Origin: Micropterix aruncella
Taxonomy: Eukaryota > Arthropoda > Insecta > Lepidoptera > Micropterigidae
Assembly (NCBI GenBank): GCA_944548615.1
Contig: OX155952.1
Location: 27,158,418-27,222,417 of the forward strand
Direction: 5' to 3'
DNA: 64,000 nt
This document shows, piece by piece, positions 46,001 to 56,456 of this stretch. A program made the position numbers and the translations under genes. Every line of letters starts with the position of its first letter. Position 1 is the first letter of the stretch. The notes under the pieces were generated by a model. It made no database searches. It saw only the letters and a list, made by a program, of their open reading frames with translations, and was not told where the DNA came from.

Positions 46001-47695
46001 TTGAATATGATATCCATATCTATCTAATTTCATGGATATGGAGATAAAATTAAGTGATTCATATGATGATGCCAATCGAGCTTTTATAATAATCGATTCA
46101 TCATCGGAACTATTATAATTAATTGCATTATTATTGTGCGAATAAATTCTTGGATAACTCGACTCGCCAACATTATAATCGCTAATATATAGGTACAAGA
46201 GTTTTGAAGATAAGAATCAGTATAATAATGAGTTGGCAATATTAATATGCAGTAGAATTTGCATATTATTATTATATTGAAAAGAATTGAAACTGCTCGA
46301 ACATCTAGATTTTTATGTAGTATTCTTAACATAGTTTTTTAATTATGTCGAATATATTCAATTTGCCAAATCAATTATGTAATATATACAGGGTAAGTAT
46401 TTAAGAATCAGGATAAATAAAAGACTACCTTGCCGAGTGATATTGCATAAGGGGTTTTTGCAAATTTTTGTTCTTTGTTTTTCAATATATTATCAAAACA
46501 TGTTATAAACAGTTGTTAATGAACCATGCATTAAAAATTGATGTAATTAATGATAATCATTTGTATAAAAAAAACACAGACTAGCAGCTGAAACGAATGT
46601 TAAAATACCTCATAAAATAATTAGCGAAAAAACATGTTTCTTTATTACACTACTAGACTTTGCATTCAATATGAATTCTGGGCAAAAACCAATCTCGTTT
46701 TTACCTCGAAGAAGCGAGACAACGCTACTAAGAAAGAGTGTAATAGCAATACCAGGGTTCGCTCTTTGAATCGATAGAGAAAATGTCGTATATGAGATGA
46801 CGTCATGTGCCTATCATTTGAACATGAAATGGAATAGCCACGATGAAAATAAGTAAACACTGCAGCGCCAATAACGCGTGTGAAAGTAACACCTAAACTA
46901 TGGAGAAAAAGTATGTCATAAATAAAATAGACTACAAACGGAGCTGCCATGGAATTCACCGACCGTTGTCGGGCTCATCATAATACTATTATTACACTTC
47001 TTCCGGAATAACGACTGTGGTAGGTTTAGGAGAGCTGTCTTGCCATATGTAAGCATTCTTCTTACCACCCATTCACTCTCCCTTTGAATCCACAGAAAAC
47101 ATAATATCCGAAAAAAACAACACAGAAAAAGATTCAAAGAATCCTAAATTTCAACCTCGTTTCAACAAGACATATCTTAGGTCCCCATAATAGAGGAAAT
47201 ACTACTAAACCAAATTCGAGAAGTGCAATGTGATCGGTAGTCAAAGCAAACCCACCACATTCATTAAACAACTCGAATTTCAAACTATCGACTTATTTTG
47301 ATTTATACCAAAAAAATTTTTATTTTATAGATGTGATTGCGGCACCAGGACAATACCTTCAGCCAATGAAAGGCTACATCCCAGTCTACATCCAAAACGG
47401 AGAGACCCCGCTGGAAGAAATAAACCTGGAACTCGCGGAAGCCTTCCATACGATCCCATCGGGTAGGAGCGCCAGTGGCCACGACTCGATCATGGCAGAA
47501 CCCGAAGAAGAAGAATCCAAACATCCCAAGAAGAAACACCACAGCAAACGAGCCGTGGACTGGAGCCAGGAATCGTTTGAAAACGAGGACGACAGTCTGG
47601 AGTACGAGCTGCAGCAGGCGCTGGCGAGACCCGACCAGAAGTATGATCGCTCCATCGATCTTCAGATCCTCTCGAACATCGATGATAAGTGGTAA
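42986..47695 (+). CDS. Secreted precursor protein with dibasic cleavage site (two exons)
   Basis: Exon 1 is 42986-43031 and exon 2 is 47331-47695. The donor is TGCC|GTACGT, the acceptor TTTTTATTTTATAG, phase 1. The product is 136 aa. Residues 1-19 (MRTLLVLVTLAVLCCHVIA) are a clear signal peptide. Residues 20-70 contain YIPVYIQNGETPLEEINLEL followed by AEAF. An acidic EPEEEE stretch leads to a basic run KHPKKKHHSKR ending at residue 89, a likely convertase site. That leaves a 47-residue acidic C-terminal peptide AVDWSQESFE...SNIDDKW. There are no cysteines after the signal peptide and no Gly repeats, so it is not an obvious paralogue of the genes at 844 and 7576. I do not recognise the family. 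A peptide-hormone-like or structural secreted role is possible but unproven. Confidence 0.82.
43380..43450 (+). repeat. Fragment of a widespread insect repeat
   Basis: AAACCGGTCAAGTGCGAG followed by TTTGAGTCGCGCGCC resembles a dispersed repeat start known from many lepidopteran genomes (ACCGG-CAAGTGCGAGTCGGAC type). Only this fragment could be recognised. Confidence 0.5.
43641..44275 (+). repeat. Tandem duplication of a roughly 330-bp unit in the intron
   Basis: Units start at 43641 and 43973. They share CAGACGAATAGAT, CATTGTTGTGGAATCATT, GCCTACATAGCTATG, CTCAAAAACTTTGATTGC and TAGGAGGGAGGGCATAC. Confidence 0.85.
44276..45100. other. Intron, unassigned AT-rich sequence
   Basis: No exon or known element recognised. 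Confidence 0.4.
45103..45434. mobile_element. Mariner-like MITE (332 bp)
   Basis: TA dinucleotides flank inverted ends GTGGGTGAATCAGTA and TACTGATTCTTCCAC, with AAGCAAC/GTGCTTA continuing inwards. An internal palindrome GGTAAAATAT/ATATTTTACC lies at about 45245-45287. A partial second copy sits at 54541-54669. No transposase was seen. Confidence 0.75.
45437..47330. other. Intron, remaining sequence
   Basis: Minus-strand frames at 45821-46332 and 46666-46959 have no recognised domain. ATATATACAGGGTAAG at about 46382 looks like a stray mariner-type end without a visible partner. Confidence 0.35.
47331..47695 (+). CDS. Dibasic-site precursor gene, exon 2
   Basis: It encodes residues 16-136 and the TAA stop at 47693-47695. 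Codon use is GC-richer than the surroundings, and the frame stays open for 121 codons directly behind a strong acceptor. The opposite-strand frames in this interval are shadows. Confidence 0.85.
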
Positions 47696-47972
47696 ACGAC
47701 TCCTAAAAAAGCGGTTTCGGAAGACTAAAAAGTGTAGGTAATCAAGAGTGATCGAAATTTTTCAATGTTGTATCGGCTGTGAGTTTTCCTATTTTTTTAA
47801 AGTACAAAAATATTGTTTATTTTTTCTTCAAATTTCAAGGCTGGATGGAAAGCCGATGACGAATCGTTGCTAAGTTGCAAATTACATAGTAGAAATAGGA
47901 CGATAACTTATTTTCTCATTTATTCATATTTACTCATTTAGTTGTATGTTATACAGAGCTTTGTGGACGAGA

Positions 47973-47978
47973 AATAAA
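47973..47978 (+). terminator. Polyadenylation signal of the dibasic-site precursor gene
   Basis: AATAAA lies 278 bases after the stop and is followed by T-rich and GTGT sequence. Confidence 0.6.
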
Positions 47979-48164
47979 GCATACGTTTTATATTATTTTT
48001 GTGTATATTTTTAACTTCCTCGAGCTTATTCAAGGTAACCGATATTTCCTACAAGACTACCATCTCTTCTGGCGTACCGCGATAGGTTTCATACAACCAA
48101 CATTAAGCTGGTTGTATGAAATCAAGAATATCGCCCTTGTTTAACATTATAAATAGGGTAAAAA

Positions 48165-48220
48165 CGAATTTGCCGCGTGAAATTTGTAGCACCCGGCGTT
48201 TCGGCGATATATTTCCTGAC
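48165..48220 (+). repeat. Repeat E, single copy
   Basis: AATTTGCCGCGTGAAATTTG followed by AGCACCCGGCGTTTCGGCG. Downstream are several TATATTTCCTGACAAT-like short repeats (48207-48285). Confidence 0.65.
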
Positions 48221-48285
48221 AACATTGTTTACTGACAATGTAATTATATTTCCTGACAATTATATTTCCTGGCAATTATATTTCC

Positions 48286-48795
48286 GGAACGTAATATTGG
48301 GAAAAAATATTCACCGGGCAGTTATTACGGCTACACCGCCATGCTTACCTGCGGTCAATTTTAAGCAACCGAATGTAATAAAACGCGTAAATAGAAGGGT
48401 AACAAAAGTATTGTCGACGAAATACTATGTGACAAAAGTGTTGTTAACACATTGGTACCTTTTTCACATCGATCGAGACCTTTTTCACACCTATCGTCGA
48501 ATGTCTAATGGCTTGATATGGTTAGACTAAATCGCCTTGATCGCTTTTTTATACATATCAATTTTCAAGCAAAAACACTAATAATAACATTTTCTTCCCA
48601 ATCTTTCAATGAGAGCCGAATAAGCAATAAAATTAATTTAGGAAAAATCTTTATTGTAGTAAAAAGTAACAAAATTATTTGACAAAATTTACTTATAAAA
48701 ATTATTAAAACGATTTACTGGTTGTTTCTTCTACAATGATTATTATTACTGTATCAATTTTATATACTGAAAACAATATTAAACGTTTTTACATT
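48286..48795. other. Unassigned spacer
   Basis: No exon or element assigned. Confidence 0.35.
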
Positions 48796-49056
48796 AAGTC
48801 GAACATGTGATGAAAGTATTAAGACTAAGAATTAAAAGTAAAAAAGTTCTCAAAAAGAACACAGGAGTTAAACAAAACCAATAAGTCGAACATGTGATGG
48901 AAGTATTAAGACTAAGAAATAAATGTAAAAAAATCACAAAACCAACACAGGAGTAAAACAAAACCAAATACGTCGAACATATGATGGAAGTATTAAGACT
49001 AAGAAATAAAAGTAAAGAAGTTCACAAAAACAAATCAGGAGTAAAACAAAACTAAA
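48796..49056 (+). repeat. Tandem array, three copies of an 87-bp unit
   Basis: Units start at 48796, 48883 and 48970. Each has GTCGAACATGTGATG, GAAGTATTAAGACTAAGAA and CAGGAGTAAAACAAAACC. Confidence 0.9.
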
Positions 49057-49084
49057 TAAAATGTTCTGCGATAATGCCGGGGTA

Positions 49085-49275
49085 AACAAACCTTTTATAG
49101 CTAGGTACCTTTACCGGTGCCTCGCCGTAAGACGTTGGTTGTTTTTCGTCCCAAGTTTTCTGCGCTCACATCACGGGGGAAAGAACGATCTAATATCATA
49201 TACACTTCCTGAGGTGACGGGTTCGACCGTCGTAGTTGACAGCTTTAGTTTGAGTATAACCAGTACCTGGAGGCA
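49085..49275 (-). repeat. Repeat family A, inverted copy
   Basis: The complement reads GCTGTCAACTACGACGGTC, AACCCGTCACCTCAGG and CTTACGGCGAGGCACCGG, matching 3145-3356 with deletions. It starts immediately after the 87-bp array. Confidence 0.65.
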
Positions 49276-50025
49276 CCCATAATTGGCACAGATCCCGCTA
49301 GTTTTTCTTGGATTCATTCTTTATTTCTTAGATTCAGACTATACAGATATCACTCATTAGCAAAGCATGTTTTTAGTATAGGTACACGCATAATATTGTA
49401 ATAAAAAAATGCAATATTATTTGAAGGATATTGTAAATTTATTGAAAAATAATTAAAGGATGTAAACGTAAAAACGAGGTAATTTTTAATTTTACTCTTT
49501 AATGAAATACAATAATGGCTTGAATAATTAAATTACGTAATAAATAATGTATTCATGACTGCCTACCTAACTACTTGTAATATTCATTGATGAGCAAGAG
49601 CGGTACAAAATCCCGCCGAATTCTTTAACTCCCTCAATTCTTCCGGCATTCATTAAAATTGAAGGTTGGAGCTAAAAATTGTTGCGAAAGTTGTTTCCGC
49701 CAAAATTCTTCAATGGCACACACCTCTGCAGATCGATAAACAACAAAACTACGTATTAGACGAAATTATTTTGAATATTTGCGTCCCTGGACGAATTCAA
49801 TAGATACCTATTATTATATCATCAAACTTTCCTTTTGAATTTAAACTCCTACAGTAATCATTTTCTATACTTTCTTAGAGATATGTATCGAAATGCTTTA
49901 ATACTGACTACTGCTACGCTATTCGTTCAGAGAAGACTCTGTGGCATTACTTATAGGTGGCGCAATATATAGTTCCTAACAACTTCCTTTAGCAAAACAA
50001 TATACACCTTAAACATGTTTAAAAA
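49276..50025. other. Unassigned AT-rich spacer
   Basis: No gene or element recognised. Confidence 0.35.
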
Positions 50026-50145
50026 CTAATTTACCGCATTAATTTTGTAGCACCCGATGTTTCGGCGGTGTTGCAACCCCCATTGTGTTTTTTAAACATT
50101 TTTATAATGTCAAACGACCGAGAGAGTCTTCGATTTCACACTGTA
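50026..50145 (+). repeat. Repeat E, single copy with downstream part
   Basis: AATTTACCGCATTAATTTTG, AGCACCCGATGTTTCGGCGG and TGTTGCAACC, then CGAGAGAGTCTTCGATTTCA as in the copy near 8290. Confidence 0.65.
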
Positions 50146-51322
50146 CATCAGCAGAAAAAATAATGAACACAACAAAATTTATAAAACACAGAGACTTTGA
50201 CTCGGGCAGGGCCGCGGGTACGGCATGTGAAACTAAAATTAATTAGAACTTAGCAATTATTCTAAGGAAAACGATTAATTTCGAAAAAAGTAATATCCCA
50301 TCTATACTATTAAAACATTGATTCGGAACAGATTTTCTTCTCCCGTAATTTAGAAAAATATAGCAGTGTTGCATATTACTTTTGTGCTAAAAAAAAATGC
50401 TTTCGGCAAACTCAAATACAAGTACTTACGACTTTCGTAAGACGTTGAATTTAAACTGTTATGCCAATATTTTTATTGAGATAATTAAAACCTATGTTAA
50501 ATATAAATAATTTTGAGACTTGCGGACCTATAAGACGTAAAAAAAAATTAAACTCCGGTTTCGAGCGCCGCTCGTTTATTTTGGGAAAACGAGAAACTGA
50601 AAAATTAAGTTTAAATTAAAAAAAACTGACAAAACTGAAATTTAAATATAACTTCTTTTCTCAGGTCATGCAATTCATCAAATCGAGAACACGATTCATC
50701 ATGCCTTGCTAAAAGTCGGTTCATAGAAATCGCCTATAGGTGTGCAACGTCCTTTATTTCGAAAATTAGCATTAAATCAGCTAAAGCGCCTTCAGATTTC
50801 CATTCAAAGTTGCCAATTGTAAGAGGCCCGGCGAATTATTTTAGACATTAAAAATTAACGGTTTCCAAATGTCGCCAGTGCATACAATAGGACTCCGTAT
50901 AAGTTAATTTTCCATATATATTTTTAGTAGGCAAAGATATTTGTTTGGTAGGTACTCTGAAATATTTAAAAAAATGGGGAAAGTCTGAAAATTATGGGAT
51001 GCAAATCGCCCTAAATTAAAATTAATAGACAACTAAAACATTGTTTAAATAGAAAAAAACTAACAGCAAAATAGAAAAATGTCCAAATATAAGTGTAGCA
51101 TTTAAAAATTTTGTTAGAGAGAAAAAGTCACTCGTATATAACAGTAAATATATGTAATAAAATCAACATTAAAAAAAAGTTTAAAATATGAAATAATACA
51201 ATACACATTCAATAATCCAATAAAATGTAAAAAATAGGGGAAATTGTCCAGAAGGTAATAAAAACTTTGTCCGTGGTAACAAAAGGTAATAAAAACTAAA
51301 GTAAAAAGTTACAATTTAGACG
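50146..51322. other. Unassigned AT-rich spacer
   Basis: No gene recognised. Confidence 0.35.
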
Positions 51323-51782
51323 TCTATACTATAATGATAAAGCTGAAGAGTTTGTTTTTTTGTTTAAACGCGCTAATTACTGGAACTACGAGTCGGATTT
51401 TAAAAATTCTTTTTGCATTAGATACGCCAATGTTTAAGGAAGGTTATAGGTTATTCAGCATCACATTACGGCCCTTAGAATCCGAGAAAAAGGACACAAC
51501 AAAAACGAAGTAATAGCACGGGCGTTCGGTGTGACGCGGTGGGTCGGGGAGTGGTCGGGGACGAGCGCGGCGGCCGCCCGACGAGAACCTAGCATTACCG
51601 AGAAGAGTCGAAATGGCATGCCTTCTAGATTAGGTTGCGGCGAAAACCAATATAATAATATACTAATACCGCACGAAAATATGACTTAAAATATTGTCTA
51701 TGCCGAAGTACTCTAAATTATTTTTAAATAATCCGATTTCTTTTAAATTTAACGGCGGGTGAAAACCGCGAGGCACAGCTAG
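51323..51782 (+). mobile_element. Non-autonomous Helitron (460 bp)
   Basis: The 5' end is TCTATACTATAATGATAAAG followed by CTGAAGAGTTTG. The 3' end is a short hairpin (GCGG...CCGC) followed by GAGGCACAGCTAG and then T. I recognise both as ends of a common lepidopteran Helitron family. The base before the 5' TC is G, not the expected A. The interior carries a GC-rich patch (51515-51600) unlike its surroundings. Confidence 0.75.
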
Positions 51783-52155
51783 TTCGTTATGAAAGCGAAT
51801 GTTTTCAATAATTTGATCCCTCATTACGCGGATATAAATTTGTCTGTAATAGCAACTTCCCAGCCTCGTCTTTGATATATAGGTTTGACAATTATTATTA
51901 TTTGCCTTACCGATCCGTCAATAAATTGTAAAAAAAAACCTTGATGCTTAACACTGTTTCGATACCTACATATTTGTGTGCGGTCTGTCGGGCAAAATAT
52001 ATTTATATCGTTTGTCGTGGTGGTGTATGTCCATGTGGTTGTTCGTTGCAGTTTTGGTTTTCTGAAAGTCGCAGCCAGTTTCAAGCACATACAAGAGTAA
52101 GTTTTGGTAGCTTTTTAAAAAGAGGTCAGCAAGATTCAGATTGATGGGCCTTCAC

Positions 52156-53025
52156 CAGTGGCGTAACTAAAAAAAATGGGCCCCAGTGCAAAATTGAACA
52201 AAAATCCCTCCTCCTATTTAGTTAAATTCATTATGGCATATAGGATGCAATTACTGTTGAACTAGCTAAATTATATATTTATATTATAGCTACATTATAA
52301 ATGGGCGTCTTTTTTTCGGGGGCGTTGTCTCGAACGTGTTGCGGAACAAGTTCCCAAGAACTTCATTGGGACACGCGGGGTCACACAGAAACATGGCTTT
52401 GGGATAAACTTCGAAACATTTGTTCCTATTACCACGACGCTTAACAAAAATGACAGATTTATTATGAGCAGGACTACTAAGTACGTAACTGGTAAAACTA
52501 AAAAATACCCAAATAATATTATCAAAAGCTTTGCATATTTTCATATTTATATTAACTATTATAAAAAAATATGAACAAATACATTTCTAGAATGGTTTTT
52601 GTCTGGATTTGCACTCTACAAAATCATTGATCAGTTTTGAGACATCCAGTTTTACGGCTCCTTAGCCTCCTAGCAGAGTTATGGAACGTCGATCGTAGAC
52701 AGAAATTTATTCAAAACAGAATTTAGGGCCTCCGAACTACCTTAACCTCTCGAAAGCCAACCTTCGCGCGGAAAAAACTGCACCCCAACTTTTTGGTCGA
52801 TTTCGTAAATAAATACCGACAATATCGTTTTTTTTCACAAATTACCTCTTGTTACCTTGTAATTAATCTTGATAGTCATGTATATAATATATTTATATAA
52901 TATATATGGGGGCCGCCCGAAACTGTTACGCGCGGATCTGTCAAACGACGCAAAGTGCCTATAGGCACTGTTGGCGTCCGACGGGTTAAGCCCCTGTGCG
53001 CCGCACCGGCTTAGTTACGCCACTG
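52156..53025. mobile_element. hAT-like MITE containing a nested piggyBac-like MITE
   Basis: The ends are CAGTGGCGTAACTA and TAGTTACGCCACTG. The flanking 8 bases agree at only 5 positions (GCCTTCAC/GCCCTAAA), so the target duplication is decayed or doubtful. No transposase was seen. The minus-strand frames at 52290-52544 have no recognised motif. Confidence 0.7.
52742..52989 (-). mobile_element. piggyBac-like MITE (family B), copy 3, inverted and nested
   Basis: TTAA at 52742-52745 and 52986-52989. The inverted complement matches 11669-11907, including CGCGCGGATCTGTCAAACGA and GGCGTCCGACGGG. It lies wholly inside the hAT-like MITE and is the younger insertion. Confidence 0.78.
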
Positions 53026-53249
53026 GCCCTAAATTATTTTGAAGGATGAAAATTTCTCATATAAGGAGCCGTACCCTATAACTGAATGCCTTTAATAAAA
53101 TATGATTCGCATGATAAATATGACTTTAAATATAGTCGCAATATAGACGGACAATTTTTCGATAGAAAATTCGGTAGTCCACGAAAATTCGGTATCCGAA
53201 TATGAAAATGTTATTCTATTCTAAATATAAGATATTCTTTTAAAAAAAA

Positions 53250-53460
53250 ATACGTGTGGCACTCGGGGACTGCCGCGGTAAAGCTATTGCATAGCATTTT
53301 TAACAACTTATGCAATTATAATTATTTATTTATTTTATTTTTTCTGATATCAGATAACTGCGCTCTATCGGAAAACGTTGAAATTATTCCGAATCATTTG
53401 CGGCTGCGGAAGCAAATGATTCGGAATAATTTAAACGTCTTCCGATAGAGCGCCGCGCAC
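53250..53460. repeat. Repeat fragment with long imperfect hairpin
   Basis: 53360-53453 is an inverted repeat. GCGCTCTATCGGAA, CGTT and AATTATTCCGAATCATTTGC are mirrored around GGCTGCGGA with only small mismatches. Upstream, GTGTGGCACTCGGGGACTGC and AAAGCTATTGCATAGC recur in inverse form near 53795-53840 (AAAGCTATGCAATAGC). Confidence 0.75.
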
Positions 53461-54540
53461 GAATTTTTTATTCGATAAAGCAAAAAACGAATTATTCGAA
53501 AAAAAAATCGTCGATAAAAAGATAGATAATTAAATTATCTTTATAATGGTGCAGGTTTCATAATAATACGCCAGATAGTATTTGCGTAGTAGTCGTTTTT
53601 GTGTTCGGTTAGACCTAATTTCACAAATTAATTACACTATGTAATATAAACAAAATCTAAAATATTCAAAGCTAAGAATATTAGGAAAATGTTCTTGTTT
53701 AACATATATTTTTTTTCAAATCGTAAGCAGAATTCGTTTAGACGTATGATCAGTTTAATATCATTATTTTGGTTAAGAAATTTCTTCATTCGGTCGCCGC
53801 GCTGGCCTAGGCCCGCGATAAAAGCTATGCAATAGCTTAAAAATATATTCTTTAAAAAACATGAAAAGCCTATATACACAATGAACAAACAAAAAAATTC
53901 TTGATAAACATGACAAACAGTGACACTTGAATGCCTATAACAAACATGAACAGCCTATAAACAAAATGGAACAGTTTCGACCGTTTATTCGGCTATTGAT
54001 TTTTTCGCTTATTTTATTTGCTGCAGTCAGAACTCTTCTTGTTTAGGATTATTTGAAAAATGAAAAAAAAACTGTAAAACGTAAACACGTCATTGTGTTT
54101 TTTTTCATTACGTAAATAAGTAATATTATCACCGCTAACGCATTTCCCCGGTAGTATATGGGTTAATTAGAAACCGTGCGAAAGATGCGCGAGTACGGAT
54201 TAAACTCGATTTACTGGCAATACAAGCACTACTCGACTTGATCTTACCTCGTAAATTAGAAGTGGCAGCGGAGGTCGTGTTTGTGAAGTCAACCGAGACA
54301 GGTTTAACTGTAATACCAGTAAGTGCCAATCGGTAATTTACCGAATAGCAACCGTTAATTATGGTAACGTTAGTTGAATGCAAGTTTTCTGTAACTGGGA
54401 GCTTTTTCTTGAAACGCTCACATTTACTGGAGGATATGTAAATAGGAACCAAAATCGAACTCTTTCCCAGAAACTAAAGATATCTGATTAGAAGACAAAC
54501 CCCGATTAACGAAATACTTGCAATGGGATTTTCTTACTTG
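53461..54540. other. Unassigned spacer
   Basis: A second CGCGATAAAAGCTATGCAAT segment lies at about 53813. Frames at 53637-53888 and 54135-54452 (minus) have no recognised domain. Confidence 0.35.
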
Positions 54541-54669
54541 CTATGGCGCAGCGCGCTCAACGCTTCTCAAACTTTTCTTAAATACATTAGTTTTACAAAT
54601 GTGACAAAGAAAAAAACATTTTCTTTTAAATATTTAAAGTTGCTTACTTTGTTGTACTGATTCACCCAC
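54541..54669 (-). mobile_element. Mariner-like MITE, partial copy
   Basis: ATGGCGCAGCGCGCTCAACG and CTTCTCAAACTTTTCTT to GTACTGATTCACCCAC, then TA, match the right half of 45103-45434. Confidence 0.7.
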
Positions 54670-54764
54670 TACAAGGATGTCAATAATTAAAAATTCATCC
54701 TGTATATTGTTCCTTTGGTTTTTTTGTCAATTATAATTAAATAGTTAAGACTGGATTTTTTGGG

Positions 54765-56456
54765 ATAAAAGACGTTCAGTAAATTCGTATCTAAATCGCA
54801 GGCAGACACGATTTATCGACCGATGTAGTGTCATCTTCTTCTTCTTGTTACTTTATGACAATCACCGATAGTCGGTGCTTTTCTGCCAAGTCGTTTTCGG
54901 AGGGCATCTAAGTAAGTTTGTTATGTATAAGACGGCACAATACTGAAACAAGGGATACTTATTTATAGAAATGTAGATACATATAGCATAAAACATGGTT
55001 ATTGGGGATGATACAAACAAGGAAAGGATGTGAAATATGCTATTACACTATACAGAAATATTATTAAGGGAAATAAATTTACATATAACTTTATATATTT
55101 TGGGAGAGTTGAAGGATAACAAGTGGAGAACACATAGAGGGAGTTGGATGTTATACTTTATAAGGTCTGGGATAAAACTCGGATAATTATTGAGGATGGG
55201 ACAGTTAAAGAATAGATGGTCCAGCGTGCAATCCCCGTGTCCACAATCGCATTGCGGAGACGCAAGAACATTAATACGGTGGAGGTGCGATGGGGTGGAG
55301 CAATGTCCGATCCTTATGCGGCAGATTATCGAAATCTCTTTCCGACTAAATAGCTGGTGGTGGCTTCAAAGGGATTACGGCCTGGATAAGTGAGAACCTC
55401 TTGCCCTTTGTGTTAGAGGAAGTGCGCCATCGCTGAGCCCAATTTTTAATTTTTTTATTATCTATCGAGGGGAAGAAGTCGGAGACAGGCAGACGGCAAT
55501 CGACTTCGGAGCCGAAAGTGCGAGCCAAATTCGCCAACTCGTCCACCGTCTCGTTTCCCCCTAATCCCCGAATGACTAGGGATCCAGCAGAATATCACCC
55601 GGAAGTTAGCCGCCACCAAGGCATCGTATTTCCGGCGAATTTCATTTTCGATGTGCGTTGGCGAGTTATTGAGAGAGGGGAAGCTGAGCTTCTGCAGGAG
55701 GCTCATTGCATCGGTGAATACCACTACGTTGACAAAGTGGGAAGAATAGATGTAATGGAGTGCCTTAACTATGGTAACGCTCTCCGCTGTGTAAATGGAG
55801 GCGGCACTGGAGTGGCGGAACAGGTTGTAGTTATCTGTGTTGGCGTGGTAAACCGCGGACCCTACATAGCAACCTTCACCAGCCTTGGAGCCGTCAGTAA
55901 ATACATAGTTCCAGCTCGGCCAGTTGTTGGTAACCAACTGCTTAAATGCTATATTGATATATGGCTGGGGGTCATCTTCTGTGATTTTCCGCAGGACAGT
56001 CTGATTAAAAATCACCGGTACTCTGAGCCTCCCTTCCAAGGACATTTAGAAATTAGGTGGGACAGAGAAGCGGTATATCTGTCATCGGTCGATACAATTA
56101 GCAGGGCGGTGGTTTGCTTCTGTCTATAGACGGCCATCATACCATAGAGCTTGTAATGTTAATATGAATACCTCATCAACAATTTGATGCCGTCTTCAAA
56201 TTCAAAAACAGTTTCGGGGAGATTGTCTTGTGTGGAGGTAAAAGTTTCGTTGACGTATGGAGTAAGAGTTTCGTAGAACTTTTTTACTTACTCGATATTT
56301 CCTCTTTGGATGAGGACTTTCCAGTCTCATTGGGCTATCGAGAAACGCTTAACAAACAGTTTAGAGCCTTTTGGCTCTAAAGTCTTCTGAATCTACATCG
56401 ATAGATAAATCGTGTCTGCCTGGGATTTAGATACCAAATTACTAAACGTCTTTTAT
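54765..56456. mobile_element. Block bounded by 64-bp inverted repeats, containing a LINE relic
   Basis: 54765-54828 and 56393-56456 are inverted copies. They share AAAAGACGTT, AGTAA, GGTATCTAAATC/CGTATCTAAATC, GGCAGACACGATTTATC and CGATGTAG. The block is 1.69 kb. It may be a foldback or DNA element into which a LINE inserted, or a LINE-centred inverted duplication. No clear target duplication was seen. Confidence 0.6.
55190..56130 (-). mobile_element. Jockey-like LINE relic: RNase H domain and zinc knuckle
   Basis: The minus strand encodes an RNase H domain: FTDGSKAGEGCYVGSAVY (first Asp), IYTAESVTIVKAL (Glu), VVVFTDAMSLLQKL (third acidic residue) and FCWIPSHSGIRG. A one-base shift in the G run near 55558-55570 then breaks the frame. 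NETVDELANLART continues in the next frame, and ISIICRIRIGHCSTP and CDCGHGDCTLDHLFFNCPIL follow. This is the C-terminal end of ORF2 in Jockey-type LINEs, 5'-truncated and inactive. The plus-strand frame at 55518-56129 is its shadow. Confidence 0.85.

Noticed and set aside
55518..56129. 203-codon plus-strand frame
   Set aside because: It is the antisense of the LINE RNase H domain, which has clear catalytic motifs on the minus strand.
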